Origin: Parvularcula mediterranea
GTDB taxonomy: Bacteria; Pseudomonadota; Alphaproteobacteria; Caulobacterales; Parvularculaceae
NCBI RefSeq assembly: GCF_013085255.1
Contig: NZ_JABFCX010000002.1
Location: 858,501-922,500, forward strand
Reading direction: 5' to 3'
DNA: 64,000 bases
A model generated the notes under the pieces. That model had not been told where the DNA came from, made no database searches, and was given only the letters and a program-made list of their open reading frames with translations. The translations under genes and the position numbers were made by a program. Below, one piece after another: positions 26,888 to 36,417 of the stretch; the stretch's first letter is position 1, and the number at the start of each line of letters is the position of its first letter.

Positions 26888-27138
26888 GTCTGTTCTCCCA
26901 TATGGGCTGCCTCAAGGGCGGCGATGTCGAGTTTGAGCGTGCGCAGTCATCTCCGAGCCAACCTTGCTTTTCGCGGCCCTGAACCTGCTCAGTTCCCAGA
27001 ACCTGCGCGGCAGGGCGTCGCGGGTCCAGCAGCCTTGGCAGCCCACGCCTTCGCATGCGCACCCGCCTTCTGGACATTCGGTAAGGTCGCCACTAGCGTC
27101 CGGCGCTTTGTGGCAGGGCCCCGAAGGAGCGGCACATC

Positions 27139-28665
27139 ATGGATTTTGAAGCGCTAATCAGGGCTGCGAACGGTTTCGTCTGGAGCCAGTTCTTCCTGCT
27201 CCCGCTCCTCCTCGGCACCGGCCTGTTCCTGACGGTCGGCCTCAAGTTCATGACCGTGCGCAAGCTCGGCTATGCTTTCTCGGAGCTCTTCCGTAAGCGG
27301 TCGGGCCAGAGCGCGGGCGATGTCTCACCGTTCGCGGCGCTGATGACCGCGCTCTCCTCCACCATCGGTACCGGCAACATCGCAGGCGTCGCGGCCGCTA
27401 TCGCGATCGGCGGTCCGGGCGCTGTCTTCTGGATGTGGATGACTGCCATCTTCGGCATGGCCACGAAGTATTCCGAGGGCGTCCTTGCCCTCCGCTACCG
27501 GGAGAAGGACGCCAATGGCAACTTCGTCGGCGGCCCCATGTATTACATCAAGAATGGCATGGGAAAGGGCTGGGCATGGCTTGGCGCGACCTTCGCCATT
27601 TTCGGCGTCCTCGCCTCTTGGGGTACGGGCGCGCTCATCCAGTCGCAGTCGATCTCGGATGCTGTCCGGGAGACCTACGCTGGCAGCCCTGACGGCGCGC
27701 TCTACGGCCTGATGCCGGTGATCCTCGCGGTCGTCCTCGCGCTCGGCGCAGCGGCCGTGATCCTTGGCGGCGTGAAGCGAATTGCAGGGGTTGCCTCGAA
27801 GCTCGTGCCGATCATGGCGATTGCCTATCTTGGCGCAGGGCTCCTCGTGATCGCCCTCAACTTCGACCAGGTCCCCGAAGCCTTCAGCCGCATCTTCGCC
27901 CGCGCCTTCGGTATCGACGCGGCAGGTACTGGCATCTCGATCGGCCTCCTGATGCTCGCCATGCAAAAGGGTGTAGCACGCGGCATCTTCTCGAACGAAG
28001 CGGGCCAAGGCTCGGCGCCGATTGCGCACGCGGCAGCCCAGAACAAGGACCCGGTGAACCAGGGCATCATCGCCATGCTCGGCACGGTGATCGACACGCT
28101 GATCGTCTGCACGATCACGGCGCTGATCATCCTGACCTCCGGCGTTGTTGGGGACAGCTGCCTGCCTTCGACGATCACCCTGGAAGTCTTCCAAGCCGAT
28201 GGTCAGCCTGCAGGCTGTGACACTGGCGCGCCGCTGACCGTGGCGGCCTTCGATGCGACGCTGACTGGCATCGGCAAGCACATCGTGACCCTCGGCCTTG
28301 TGGTCTTTGGTTTCACGACGATCCTTGGATGGAGCTATTACGGTGAGCGCTGCTGCGCCTACCTCTTCTCCGAGCGTTCGGTGGTGCCGTTCCGGATCTC
28401 GTGGATCTTGGTCGTCTTTGTCGGCGCGCTCTCGATCGCCTTCGAGGGCTCGGTGGCGAACATCGTCAACATCTTCTGGCTGGTGGCCGATACGCTGACA
28501 GGCCTGATGGCGGCGCCGAACCTCGTGGCGCTGATCGTCCTCAGCCCGGTCATCTTCAAGATGACCAAGGACTACTTTGCGGCGAAGGCGGAAGGCTCAA
28601 CGGCAGACGCCATTGCCGCAGCGAAGGAGGCCTCCGAAGAGGTCTCGCCGCTCGGCAAGGACTAA
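27139..28665 (+). CDS. Alanine/glycine:cation symporter (AGCS) family transporter
   Basis: A 508-residue transporter with about 11 membrane segments. Family signatures are strong: STIGTGNIAGVAAAIAIGGPGAVFWMWM, GMATKYSEGVLALRYR, GGPMYYIKNGM and GIFSNEAGQGSAPIAHAAA. It couples uptake of L-alanine or glycine to Na+. The C-terminal ~35 residues are Ala/Glu-rich and soluble. AAGGAG precedes ATG 27139. It converges on the DUF4112 gene across a short gap that contains that gene's terminator. Confidence 0.95.
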   Translation: MDFEALIRAANGFVWSQFFLLPLLLGTGLFLTVGLKFMTVRKLGYAFSELFRKRSGQSAGDVSPFAALMTALSSTIGTGNIAGVAAAIAIGGPGAVFWMWMTAIFGMATKYSEGVLALRYREKDANGNFVGGPMYYIKNGMGKGWAWLGATFAIFGVLASWGTGALIQSQSISDAVRETYAGSPDGALYGLMPVILAVVLALGAAAVILGGVKRIAGVASKLVPIMAIAYLGAGLLVIALNFDQVPEAFSRIFARAFGIDAAGTGISIGLLMLAMQKGVARGIFSNEAGQGSAPIAHAAAQNKDPVNQGIIAMLGTVIDTLIVCTITALIILTSGVVGDSCLPSTITLEVFQADGQPAGCDTGAPLTVAAFDATLTGIGKHIVTLGLVVFGFTTILGWSYYGERCCAYLFSERSVVPFRISWILVVFVGALSIAFEGSVANIVNIFWLVADTLTGLMAAPNLVALIVLSPVIFKMTKDYFAAKAEGSTADAIAAAKEASEEVSPLGKD

Positions 28666-28672
28666 GCTGAGG

Positions 28673-28705
28673 GAAAAAGCGACCTCCGCGTGTTAGTGGA
28701 GGTCG
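28673..28705 (-). terminator. Rho-independent terminator of the pmp3-DUF4112 unit
   Basis: On the minus strand: CGACCTCC, a 10-base loop containing the DUF4112 stop codon, GGAGGTCG, then C and TTTTT. The stem includes the last coding bases. Confidence 0.8.
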
Positions 28706-29166
28706 ACGGTCAGGGGCTGTTTGGCTCGGCGTCGCTCGTGCTTGCGCAGGAGCTCGCGCCTGACGAGCGCCACGTTGCGCTTGTTGGCCTTGAAGGCGAC
28801 GTCGAAGAGATCGCCCAAGAGCGGGACCGAGCCGATCACCGCATCGAGCGTTGTGTTCATCAGCATGGTCAGGAGCGTCCGCTTGCGCGCACCCGCCCTC
28901 GCTGCCTCGGCGATAAGATAGCCCGAGATGCCGAGCGCTGCCGCGTCGCCAACCACCGGGACGAGGCCCAGGATACTGTCGAAGCCGAAACGGATACCGA
29001 GGAAGCTGAACCTCGAGTCGAGAAGCGTCGCGATGTGATCAAGCCGCTCGACCTCTTTCGGGAGCGGATCAACGACCTCGGCGCGACCGCGGCCGGAGCT
29101 GCGGAACGTCCGTCCCGAAACACCTGGCCGCGCGCTTCTTTCCAGAATGCCCTGCCGCATCAGCAT
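28693..29166 (-). CDS. DUF4112 family membrane-associated protein
   Basis: A 157-residue protein with the DUF4112 pattern: VERLDHIATLLDSRFSFLG, then IRFGFDSILGLVPVVGD, GISGYLIAEAARAGA, and a second similar block LDAVIGSVPLLGDLFDVAFKANKRNV. The paired LVPVVGD/SVPLLGD loops are the family hallmark. Two hydrophobic hairpins suggest membrane association. Function unknown. It follows the pmp3 gene by 7 bases in a two-gene unit with a perfect EcfG-type promoter, pointing to a stress role. Confidence 0.9.
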   Translation of the reverse strand: MLMRQGILERSARPGVSGRTFRSSGRGRAEVVDPLPKEVERLDHIATLLDSRFSFLGIRFGFDSILGLVPVVGDAAALGISGYLIAEAARAGARKRTLLTMLMNTTLDAVIGSVPLLGDLFDVAFKANKRNVALVRRELLRKHERRRAKQPLTVDLH

Positions 29167-29173
29167 GCTGACC

Positions 29174-29335
29174 TTAGCGGGTCAGGATGATGTAGACGGC
29201 GTGGATGACGCCCGGGATGTAGCCGAGCAGCGTCAGGACGACGTTGATCCAGAACTGGACGCCAAGGCCGACCTGAAGGGCGACGCCGAGCGGCGGGATG
29301 AGGATCGAAAGGATGATGCGAAGAATGTCGGCCAT
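29174..29335 (-). CDS. YqaE/Pmp3 family small membrane protein
   Basis: A 53-residue protolipid protein with two transmembrane helices: MADILRIILSILIPPLGVAL and INVVLTLLGYIPGVIHAVYI, the complete UPF0057/Pmp3 pattern (PPLGV and P...HA.YI). Yeast Pmp3 and plant RCI2 proteins influence membrane potential and ion tolerance; bacterial YqaE is stress-induced. The start ATG 29335 gives the exact family N-terminus. It is first in the unit with DUF4112. A perfect EcfG consensus promoter lies 32 bases upstream. Confidence 0.93.
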   Translation of the reverse strand: MADILRIILSILIPPLGVALQVGLGVQFWINVVLTLLGYIPGVIHAVYIILTR

Positions 29336-29366
29336 GTTTTGCCTCCGTGGGTTTCTCACGGGGACC

Positions 29367-29392
29367 AACGGGCAGGCTGGCCGCTCTGTTCC
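29367..29392 (-). promoter_or_regulatory. EcfG-type general stress promoter for pmp3-DUF4112
   Basis: Reading the minus strand: GGAAC (29392-29388), exactly 17 bases, CGTT (29370-29367). This is a perfect match to the alphaproteobacterial general stress response consensus GGAAC-N16/17-CGTT. The -10 element ends 31 bases before the pmp3 start. Confidence 0.8.
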
Positions 29393-29450
29393 TCAAGAAA
29401 CTTCGCATTTGCGTGGGTGCGCCCCGAAGGGAGCGCCCATCCGGGCCTGA

Positions 29451-30535
29451 TCAGAAGGCGTATTGCCAGCCGATCTGGGCGGTCAGGTCGGTCTCGAGTT
29501 GAGGGCCGTTGAGGTTGCGGTAGAGCGGCAGACCGATCTCCGCCGCGATGCGGTGCCCCCGAACAACGCCTTCCTGACCCGCATAGTTCACGCCGAGGAA
29601 GACCTCGACGGTCTCCCCTCCGAAATTCGCGGGATCGGCCGTCTGCACAGGCGCAGCGATAAGTGGATCCTGCCCGTCAATGGCGCCTTGAGAGACCCCC
29701 TTGAGGCGCAGAAAGCCTGCAAGCGCATGGCTTTGCGCAAAGCCCAGCCAAGCCGTCACCTCGGCCCGGTCGCCAAGGGTGTAACCCTCGTCAATGCGGC
29801 CCGAGCGGACGGTCCCTGAGACCTGAGCGCCCCAGGCGATCTTGTCCCTGCGGTCACGGTAGGTGATCCCCGGTTTGAAGTCCGTGGTGCCTGACCCGAG
29901 CTGCATCGGGTAGGGAAGCCGCGGTTCCGGCCGCATACCCATCGGCGTCAGGATCTGGTCGGTCTCCTCAATGGAGCCCGTGGGGAAGCTGACCCCGAGA
30001 TTGAGGTTCAGCTGGAACTCCTCCCGCGCGCCATCGTCGATGCCGATGATCGCAGCGAGGGTCGTATCGCCAAACCCAGCCGTTTCGGTCTCGAAATTGC
30101 CAAGCTCGGCCCGGCCCATGCCCCCTTGGAAGGTCACATGGTCCATGGAGTTGGTAAGGTAGCTGCCCATCGCCATGACGTGATGCGGTCGGTGAGGCCA
30201 AGCATGGCGCCGACCATATGCATGTCCATGGTCATCTCGAGGGGCACGACCCGCAGCGTCGGCGGCTGCATGGGCTGACCGAAGAAGCGGTTGGGCACCG
30301 TCGTGGCGATCTCTTCGGGAGAGAGGGGGTCGTTGCCTTCGCGGTTGCCCTCCATCTCCATGCGCATGAAGCGGTAGGAGACCATGACCTCGCCAGCCTT
30401 GTGGCGGTGGTCGGCCATGACGCCGATAGGCGCATGGTCAGCGGCGTGGGGCCCGTCATGGGCGAAGGCGGGGTTGAGGGTCGGCGCGAGGGCCGTCGAA
30501 GCAAGCGCGAGGGCTGCGACAGAGAAGCGTTTCAT
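29451..30535 (-). pseudogene. Outer-membrane transporter-like protein, split by a frameshift
   Basis: Two overlapping frames make one gene. The 5' part (30535-30134) encodes a signal peptide (MKRFSVAALALASTALAPT) and HAPIGVMADHRHKAGEVMVSYRFMRM. It runs on to MDMHMVGAMLGLTDRIT and then goes out of frame (SWRWAATLPTPWTM). The natural continuation, VMAMGSYLTNSMDHVTFQGG, is in the next frame from about 30179 and runs to 29451, ending with IGWQYAF, a beta-barrel C-terminal Phe. One base appears to be missing at about 30177-30181 (ACG-TC-ATG where ACN-GTN-ATG is expected). The repaired protein of about 361 residues fits the His/Met-rich outer-membrane family often labelled 'transporter' (phenol-degradation MetA-like) found near metal genes. 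It is either a true mutation or a sequencing error. Confidence 0.8.
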
Positions 30536-30577
30536 GGGTTGTTCCTACTGGTCGAATGATCGTTCGGTTGGGAGAGA

Positions 30578-30949
30578 TCAGACGATGGCAGGTGGTGCCC
30601 TCGAAGGCGGGGCGCGCCAGCTCCAGTCGATGAACGCCCGCCTGGCCGAAGGCGGCAGGCGTGTTTCCGAGCGGAAAACCCGCTTCGGGAGAGACACCGC
30701 GCTTCTCAGGAGCGCCTCGGTAACGGCCGGGACGCAGTCGCCGCAGCAAAGTTCGAGGATTTCCTCCTCAGGCTCCTCGCCAAGATCGAAAGGCACCTCA
30801 GTGACATGCCCGCCGGAGCAGAGCGTCACCATGGGCGTTTCCGGCGTGAAGGAAAGGCGCAGCTCTCCCCCCGTCAGCCCGACAAGGACCGCCGCGAGAA
30901 GAGCAATACGGCGAATGGCGTTCACGGCCCGCTCCCTAGGCGAGGACAT
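30578..30949 (-). CDS. Small exported Cys-rich protein, DUF2946-like
   Basis: A 123-residue protein with an N-terminal hydrophobic segment (~13-28, ALLAAVLVGLTGG). A Cys-containing body has VTLCSGGHVTEVPF and ELCCGDCVPAV, and the tail ends RAPPSRAPPAIV. The CSGGH...CxDC arrangement and the Arg-Ala-Pro-Pro ending recall DUF2946 proteins, which accompany copper or other metal-related outer-membrane genes. This one lies directly upstream of the His/Met-rich outer-membrane gene (43-base gap), consistent with a shared metal-related role. Family assignment is by pattern only. Confidence 0.55.
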   Translation of the reverse strand: MSSPRERAVNAIRRIALLAAVLVGLTGGELRLSFTPETPMVTLCSGGHVTEVPFDLGEEPEEEILELCCGDCVPAVTEALLRSAVSLPKRVFRSETRLPPSARRAFIDWSWRAPPSRAPPAIV

Positions 30950-30988
30950 TGACCCTGCCTAGGTGCGGTCAGGCCCGTGCGGTGTCGG

Positions 30989-31633
30989 TCAGGCCTTGCG
31001 GAGGCGGCTCCTGACGCTTGCCGCACCGAGCGCGGACAGGAACAGGAGCGCCGCGCCCGGAACCGGGATCTGGGCCTGGGCCGCGATGAAGTCGTCGAGG
31101 GAGACCTCCTCACAGCAATCGCCATCGGTTTCGGGGCCCTCGAAGAGGACCAGCCTGACGATCGGGCTCGAGGCGAGGATGCCGAAGAAATAGGGATCGC
31201 CTTCCACCGCATTGTCCGGGAAGAGATCGAGCGACGTGGACATGCCGTCGGCAAAGCCGATGACGACTTCGATGGGCCCGGGCGTATCGGGGTCGAAGGA
31301 CCTGATGTCGAAGCCGAGCGCGGTGTAGCCGAGCTCCGATACGAGCGAATAGGAGAAGACCTCATCATTGCGGCTCTGCCCGAACATCGACTTGTTCGAA
31401 CCGAAGACCGTCAGCTGGCTGCCAGACGTTCCGGCGAAAAGATCCGGCAGAATCTGGGCGCCGAGAAGATCGTCGCCATTGTTGAAGGCGCTGAAATCCT
31501 GAAGCGTCAGCGGCGCGCCGCCAAGGGCCGCAAGGAAGCCCGCCTGGTCCCCCTCATAGGTATTGAAAACGGCTGCGTGGCCGGTGGTGGCCAGCATTCC
31601 GGCGCATGCAAGGCCGGTGAGTAGTGAGCGCAT
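30989..31633 (-). CDS. Secreted protein with VPVPGA C-terminal sorting-type tail
   Basis: A 214-residue protein. The signal peptide (MRSLLTGLACAGMLATTGHA) has GGAGGGG upstream at ideal spacing, fixing the start at 31633. The body is acidic and beta-rich (FNTYEGDQAGFLAALGG, TALGFDIRSFDPDTPGP) and resembles the PEP-CTERM-associated secreted domains that begin with an FxxD/FxxxL aromatic helix. It contains DGDCCEEV. The tail QIPVPGAALLFLSALGAA followed by RSRLRKA is the third sorting-type signal in the window. Function unknown. A much longer open frame upstream (to 32725) is antisense to mdh and is not part of the gene. Confidence 0.75.
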   Translation of the reverse strand: MRSLLTGLACAGMLATTGHAAVFNTYEGDQAGFLAALGGAPLTLQDFSAFNNGDDLLGAQILPDLFAGTSGSQLTVFGSNKSMFGQSRNDEVFSYSLVSELGYTALGFDIRSFDPDTPGPIEVVIGFADGMSTSLDLFPDNAVEGDPYFFGILASSPIVRLVLFEGPETDGDCCEEVSLDDFIAAQAQIPVPGAALLFLSALGAASVRSRLRKA

Positions 31634-31783
31634 GATTTCCCCTCCAATTGCTCTTGCCTGAAAGGTTAACAGGCCAGGACAGGCACCAAGATCACGAGCC
31701 GGTGCGCGGCTGCGATTGAGCGGAAATGCGACTGCTGCGCGGTTTGACCGGGAGCAATTGAGTTCGCCGCTTCCCCCGGTTAG

Positions 31784-32788
<1,005 letters not shown>

Positions 32789-32809
32789 GGCGTTCAGTTA
32801 TTGGACGGA

Positions 32810-32835
32810 AAAGGCCGCCTCCGGGCGGCCTTTTT
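32810..32835 (+). terminator. Rho-independent terminator of mdh
   Basis: AAAGGCCGCC-tccg-GGCGGCCTTT followed by TT, 21 bases after the mdh stop. Confidence 0.92.
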
Positions 32836-32891
32836 CTTGTGGCGCCTTCTGTCCGATTGACCTTGCCTCCAGACGAGGCACATTCCCGGGC

Positions 32892-33731
32892 ATGCGTATT
32901 CTCGGCACAGCCCTCCTCGCCCTCACCCTGTCCGCCTGTTCAGGTCCCGAGCTACTCAACATCGTTGCGCCCTCGCTCAGCGGTCAGTGGGAGAAGACGA
33001 CCGATCTCGCCTATGGCGAGCTGGAACGCCACCGGTTCGACATCTACACGCCCACCGAAGACGGCCCGCACCCGGTCCTCATCTACGTTCATGGCGGCTC
33101 GTGGAATTCAGGCTCCAAGGATGACTATCCGTGGCTCGGCCGGAGGTTCGCGGCAGAGGGCTATGTCACGGCCGTGATCAACTACCGGCTCGCGCCTGAG
33201 TTCGGCTATGAGGACTTCATGGCGGATACGGCGAAGGCCGTTGCGTTCATCCATCAGAATGCGGAGCAATGGGGCGGCGATCCTGAACGCCTGTTCCTTG
33301 TCGGGCATTCTGCAGGTGCTTACAATGCCGTGCAGGTGGCGCTCGCGCCGGAGTTCCTCGCAGCCGAGGGCAGCTCTCCTGCCATCATCGACGGCGTTGC
33401 AGGCCTTGCGGGACCTTACGACTTCCTCCCTCTCGACGGGCCAGCCACCAAGGCAGCCTTTGGCGTGGCCGAGGACCTCGATGCGACCCAGCCCGTGAAC
33501 CGGGTCACGGCGGACGCCCCGCCCATGCTGTTCCTTCACGGCGACAAGGACACGGTGGTGAGACCTCGGAACTCGACCCGGATGGAGGAGCTCTTGAAAG
33601 CCCAAGGCATCAAGACGCGCTCGGAGATCTATGAAGGCGTCGATCATATCGGCATCATCGTTGCCGTACCGCTGAAGGGGCGTGCGCCAGTGGTGAAGGA
33701 TATCAACGACTTCTTCGGCCAGACGGACTGA
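32892..33731 (+). CDS. Alpha/beta hydrolase lipoprotein (carboxylesterase-like)
   Basis: A 279-residue lipoprotein. The signal ends in the lipobox LSAC (MRILGTALLALTLSAC). The esterase domain has the oxyanion-hole HGG motif in YVHGGSWNSGS, the nucleophile elbow VGHSAGAY, and a C-terminal LFLHGDKDTVV (Asp) with His in YEGVDHIGI. This matches the arylesterase/BD-FAE-like alpha/beta hydrolases acting on small esters. The start at 32892 excludes an upstream open stretch that is antisense-frame read-through over mdh. A weak TTGACC lies about 30 bases upstream. It may be co-expressed with the M28 peptidase gene (50-base gap). Confidence 0.9.
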   Translation: MRILGTALLALTLSACSGPELLNIVAPSLSGQWEKTTDLAYGELERHRFDIYTPTEDGPHPVLIYVHGGSWNSGSKDDYPWLGRRFAAEGYVTAVINYRLAPEFGYEDFMADTAKAVAFIHQNAEQWGGDPERLFLVGHSAGAYNAVQVALAPEFLAAEGSSPAIIDGVAGLAGPYDFLPLDGPATKAAFGVAEDLDATQPVNRVTADAPPMLFLHGDKDTVVRPRNSTRMEELLKAQGIKTRSEIYEGVDHIGIIVAVPLKGRAPVVKDINDFFGQTD

Positions 33732-33781
33732 CCCCGGACTGCAAACTTGACCCGCGCGGCCAGTGTGCAAACTCCTCTGCC

Positions 33782-35185
33782 ATGAGAGCTCTCCTTCTTG
33801 CCGCCGCCGCCAGCCTGTCCTTCGCCCACGCCCAAGGCATCCCCGAGGACGTCAAGGAGACGGCTGACATGCTCATGCGCGCCGGGCTCGAAGACCGGGT
33901 CGGCTATGAGACGGTCGAGGACCTGACGACCGAAGTCGGTGCGCGGCTGGGCGGTTCGGAAGCGGAAGCCCGCGCCAGGGACTGGGCCGTGGAGCACCTG
34001 AAGGAACTCGGCTTTACCGATGTGCGGGTCGAAGAGTTCACCATGCCCTACTGGGAGCGGCGCTATGAGTATGCGGCGATCGAGAGCCCCTTCCCCCAGG
34101 AACTGGAGATCATTGCCCTTGGTAATTCCGTCGGTACACCGAAGGGTGGCCTTTCCGGCGAAGTCGTCCGGTTCGAGACTCTCGATGACCTGATCGAAGC
34201 GCCGATGGATGATGCGCTGAAGGGGAAGATCGTGTTCGTCGACGAAGGCATGACCCGCACCCAGGACGGCTCTGGCTACGGCGTGGCTGTCCGTAAGCGT
34301 TCGGGCGCTGCCAATGAAGGGTCGAAACGCGGCGCGATCGCAGCGCTCATCCGTTCTGTCGGCACGGACAAACACCGCTTCCCGCATACGGGCGGTATGC
34401 GGTATGCGGAAGATGTCGAGCCCATTCCCACGGCGGCCCTGAGCTTCCCTGACGCGGAGCAGCTCACCCGCGCGCTGGAGCGGGGGTCGGTGAAGGTTGG
34501 CCTCGACCTTGCCGTGAAGACCAAACGCCAGGTGACGAGCGGCAACGTCATCGCCGATATTAAGGGGCAGACGGACGAAATTGTCGTCATTGGCGGTCAC
34601 CTTGATAGTTGGGACCTTGGCACCGGCGCCGTCGACGATGGCGCAGGCATCGGCATCACCACCGGCGCAGCCAAGCTGATCCTCGATCATATCGAGGAGA
34701 CTGGCGAGCAGCCGCTGCGCACGATCCGCCTCATCTATTGGGGTGCTGAAGAGGTCGGCCTCCTTGGTGCGCAAGCCTATGCCGAGCAGCATGCTGACGA
34801 AATGGACAAGCACGCCTTTGCTGCCGAGAGCGACTTTGGTGCGCGCAAGATCTGGAAGCTCGACACCCGCTTTGGCGAGGACAAGCTTGGCCTCGCGCGT
34901 GAGATGGTCCGTGTACTGCTGCCATTAGGCGTCGCGCCCGGCAACAACATGGCGACAGGCGGTCCTGACGTCACGCCGCTGAGGGCGCGCGGTGTTCCTG
35001 TGGTGACCCCGCGCCAGAACGGCTGGGACTATTTCGACCTCCACCACACAGCCGACGACACGTTCGACAAGATTGATCCGGACGAGCTGGCCCAGAACGT
35101 CGCGGTCTACGCAGCGATGACTTGGATGGCGGCCAACACCCCCGGCGGATTCCGCGCCGAACCTGCCGCAACCGCATCCGAATAA
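33782..35185 (+). CDS. M28 family metallopeptidase (carboxypeptidase Q-like)
   Basis: A 467-residue exported aminopeptidase or carboxypeptidase. It has a signal peptide (MRALLLAAAASLSFAHAQ). A PA-type insert lies at ~120-250. The M28 core starts with VVIGGHLDSWDLGTGAVDDGAG (zinc ligands His and the bridging Asp). The catalytic Glu pair is in WGAEEVGLLG, a further Asp ligand is in ESDFGA, and the last His ligand is in LHHTADDTFDKID. The layout and PA insert resemble carboxypeptidase Q/PGCP. It acts in the periplasm or outside. It continues a run of four exported proteins on this strand. Confidence 0.93.
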   Translation: MRALLLAAAASLSFAHAQGIPEDVKETADMLMRAGLEDRVGYETVEDLTTEVGARLGGSEAEARARDWAVEHLKELGFTDVRVEEFTMPYWERRYEYAAIESPFPQELEIIALGNSVGTPKGGLSGEVVRFETLDDLIEAPMDDALKGKIVFVDEGMTRTQDGSGYGVAVRKRSGAANEGSKRGAIAALIRSVGTDKHRFPHTGGMRYAEDVEPIPTAALSFPDAEQLTRALERGSVKVGLDLAVKTKRQVTSGNVIADIKGQTDEIVVIGGHLDSWDLGTGAVDDGAGIGITTGAAKLILDHIEETGEQPLRTIRLIYWGAEEVGLLGAQAYAEQHADEMDKHAFAAESDFGARKIWKLDTRFGEDKLGLAREMVRVLLPLGVAPGNNMATGGPDVTPLRARGVPVVTPRQNGWDYFDLHHTADDTFDKIDPDELAQNVAVYAAMTWMAANTPGGFRAEPAATASE

Positions 35186-35216
35186 ACCTGTCACAATAGG
35201 CAGCTAGGAGGCCGCC

Positions 35217-36338
35217 ATGAAGATCAAAGCTCTCGCCGCCGCCCTCCTCGTCGCTGCCTGCGCCAGCCAGACCTATGAACCGCGGGTTGCCACCGAACTG
35301 CCGTTTGGCGGTGCGGAGGTTCCCCGGTCCGGCGCGCGTATGCCTGCAGAGGATGCCGTCCTGACGCGCATCCAGTTCGGCAGCTGCCTCAAGCAGGAAG
35401 ACCCGGCGCCGATCCTGGGCGCCATGATCGCCCGTCGGCCCGACCTCACGGTGTTCCTCGGCGACAACGTCTATGGCGATGTCCGGGACATGGATGATCC
35501 GCTGATGCCTGAGCTCGTCGGCGCCTACCGGACCCTCGGCGCGCGGCGGGATTTCCAGTCACTCCTCTCGGTCAGCCCGGTGTTGAGCACATGGGACGAC
35601 CATGACTATGGCCGGAATGACCGGGGCGGCGAGTTCCCGCTGAAGGAAAATGCGGAGGTCCTGTTCGAGGAGTTCTGGAACCTGCCCCAGGATGATGTCC
35701 GCCGGGCGCGGCAGGGGGTCTATACCTCAGAGACCTTTGGCCCCGAGGGGCAGCGCGTACAGATCATCCTCCTCGACACCCGCTTCTTCCGGAGCGCCCT
35801 CACTCGCACCGATGAGCGCAATGCTCCGGGTAAGGAACGGTATATCCCGAGTGACGATCCCGACCAGACGATGCTTGGCACGGTTCAGGAGCGCTGGCTC
35901 GGTGAGGTCCTCGAAGAGCCTGCAGATCTTCGCATTCTCGTCACGTCGATCCAGCTCATCGCTGATGGTCATGGCTGGGAGGCCTGGGCCACGATGCCTG
36001 AGGCTCGGGACCGTATCTATCGCCAGATTGCTGCGGCGGGTACGGACAATCTCATCGTCATCTCGGGCGACCGGCACCTTGGCGGCTTCTATGAGCGCGA
36101 GCTGGCGCCGGGCATGGTGCTTGATGAGATGACCACTTCATCCCTCAACGCGCCACAAAGCACCTGGCGTGAGCGGGATGGCAGGACGTCCCACGAAGCC
36201 GGCCCTCACCGCCTCGGCCTTCCGATTTACGAAGAAAACTTCGGTGAGCTGACGATCGATTGGGACGTGAGAGAAGCGACCATGTCCCTTCGCGATATCA
36301 GGGGCGAAGAGATCTACACGAGAGCGAAGAGCTTCTGA
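35217..36338 (+). CDS. PhoD-like alkaline phosphatase family lipoprotein
   Basis: A 373-residue protein with lipoprotein signal (MKIKALAAALLVAAC) and the PhoD-like metallophosphatase layout: FGSCLKQEDPAP, LTVFLGDNVYGDVRDM, TWDDHDYGRNDRGG, ILLDTRFFRS, and a late SGDRHLGGFYE. These carry the metal ligands (Cys, Asp, Asn, Asp-His, His). It is likely a phosphodiesterase or alkaline phosphatase at the cell surface. AGGAGG is placed ideally before the ATG, and the gene starts 31 bases after the M28 peptidase gene. Confidence 0.93.
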   Translation: MKIKALAAALLVAACASQTYEPRVATELPFGGAEVPRSGARMPAEDAVLTRIQFGSCLKQEDPAPILGAMIARRPDLTVFLGDNVYGDVRDMDDPLMPELVGAYRTLGARRDFQSLLSVSPVLSTWDDHDYGRNDRGGEFPLKENAEVLFEEFWNLPQDDVRRARQGVYTSETFGPEGQRVQIILLDTRFFRSALTRTDERNAPGKERYIPSDDPDQTMLGTVQERWLGEVLEEPADLRILVTSIQLIADGHGWEAWATMPEARDRIYRQIAAAGTDNLIVISGDRHLGGFYERELAPGMVLDEMTTSSLNAPQSTWRERDGRTSHEAGPHRLGLPIYEENFGELTIDWDVREATMSLRDIRGEEIYTRAKSF

Positions 36339-36417
36339 CCGGAAGCCAGAGACCTCCCTCAACCTATTGAAGTTCCACATCTCCTGTGATTGTCTTCCCC
36401 CAGGCAGGGAGATTATC

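Noticed and set aside
26478-27077. Minus-strand 199-codon frame overlapping DUF1428
   Set aside because: Arg-rich shadow in another frame of the DUF1428 region. The DUF1428 frame has the family match and ribosome site.
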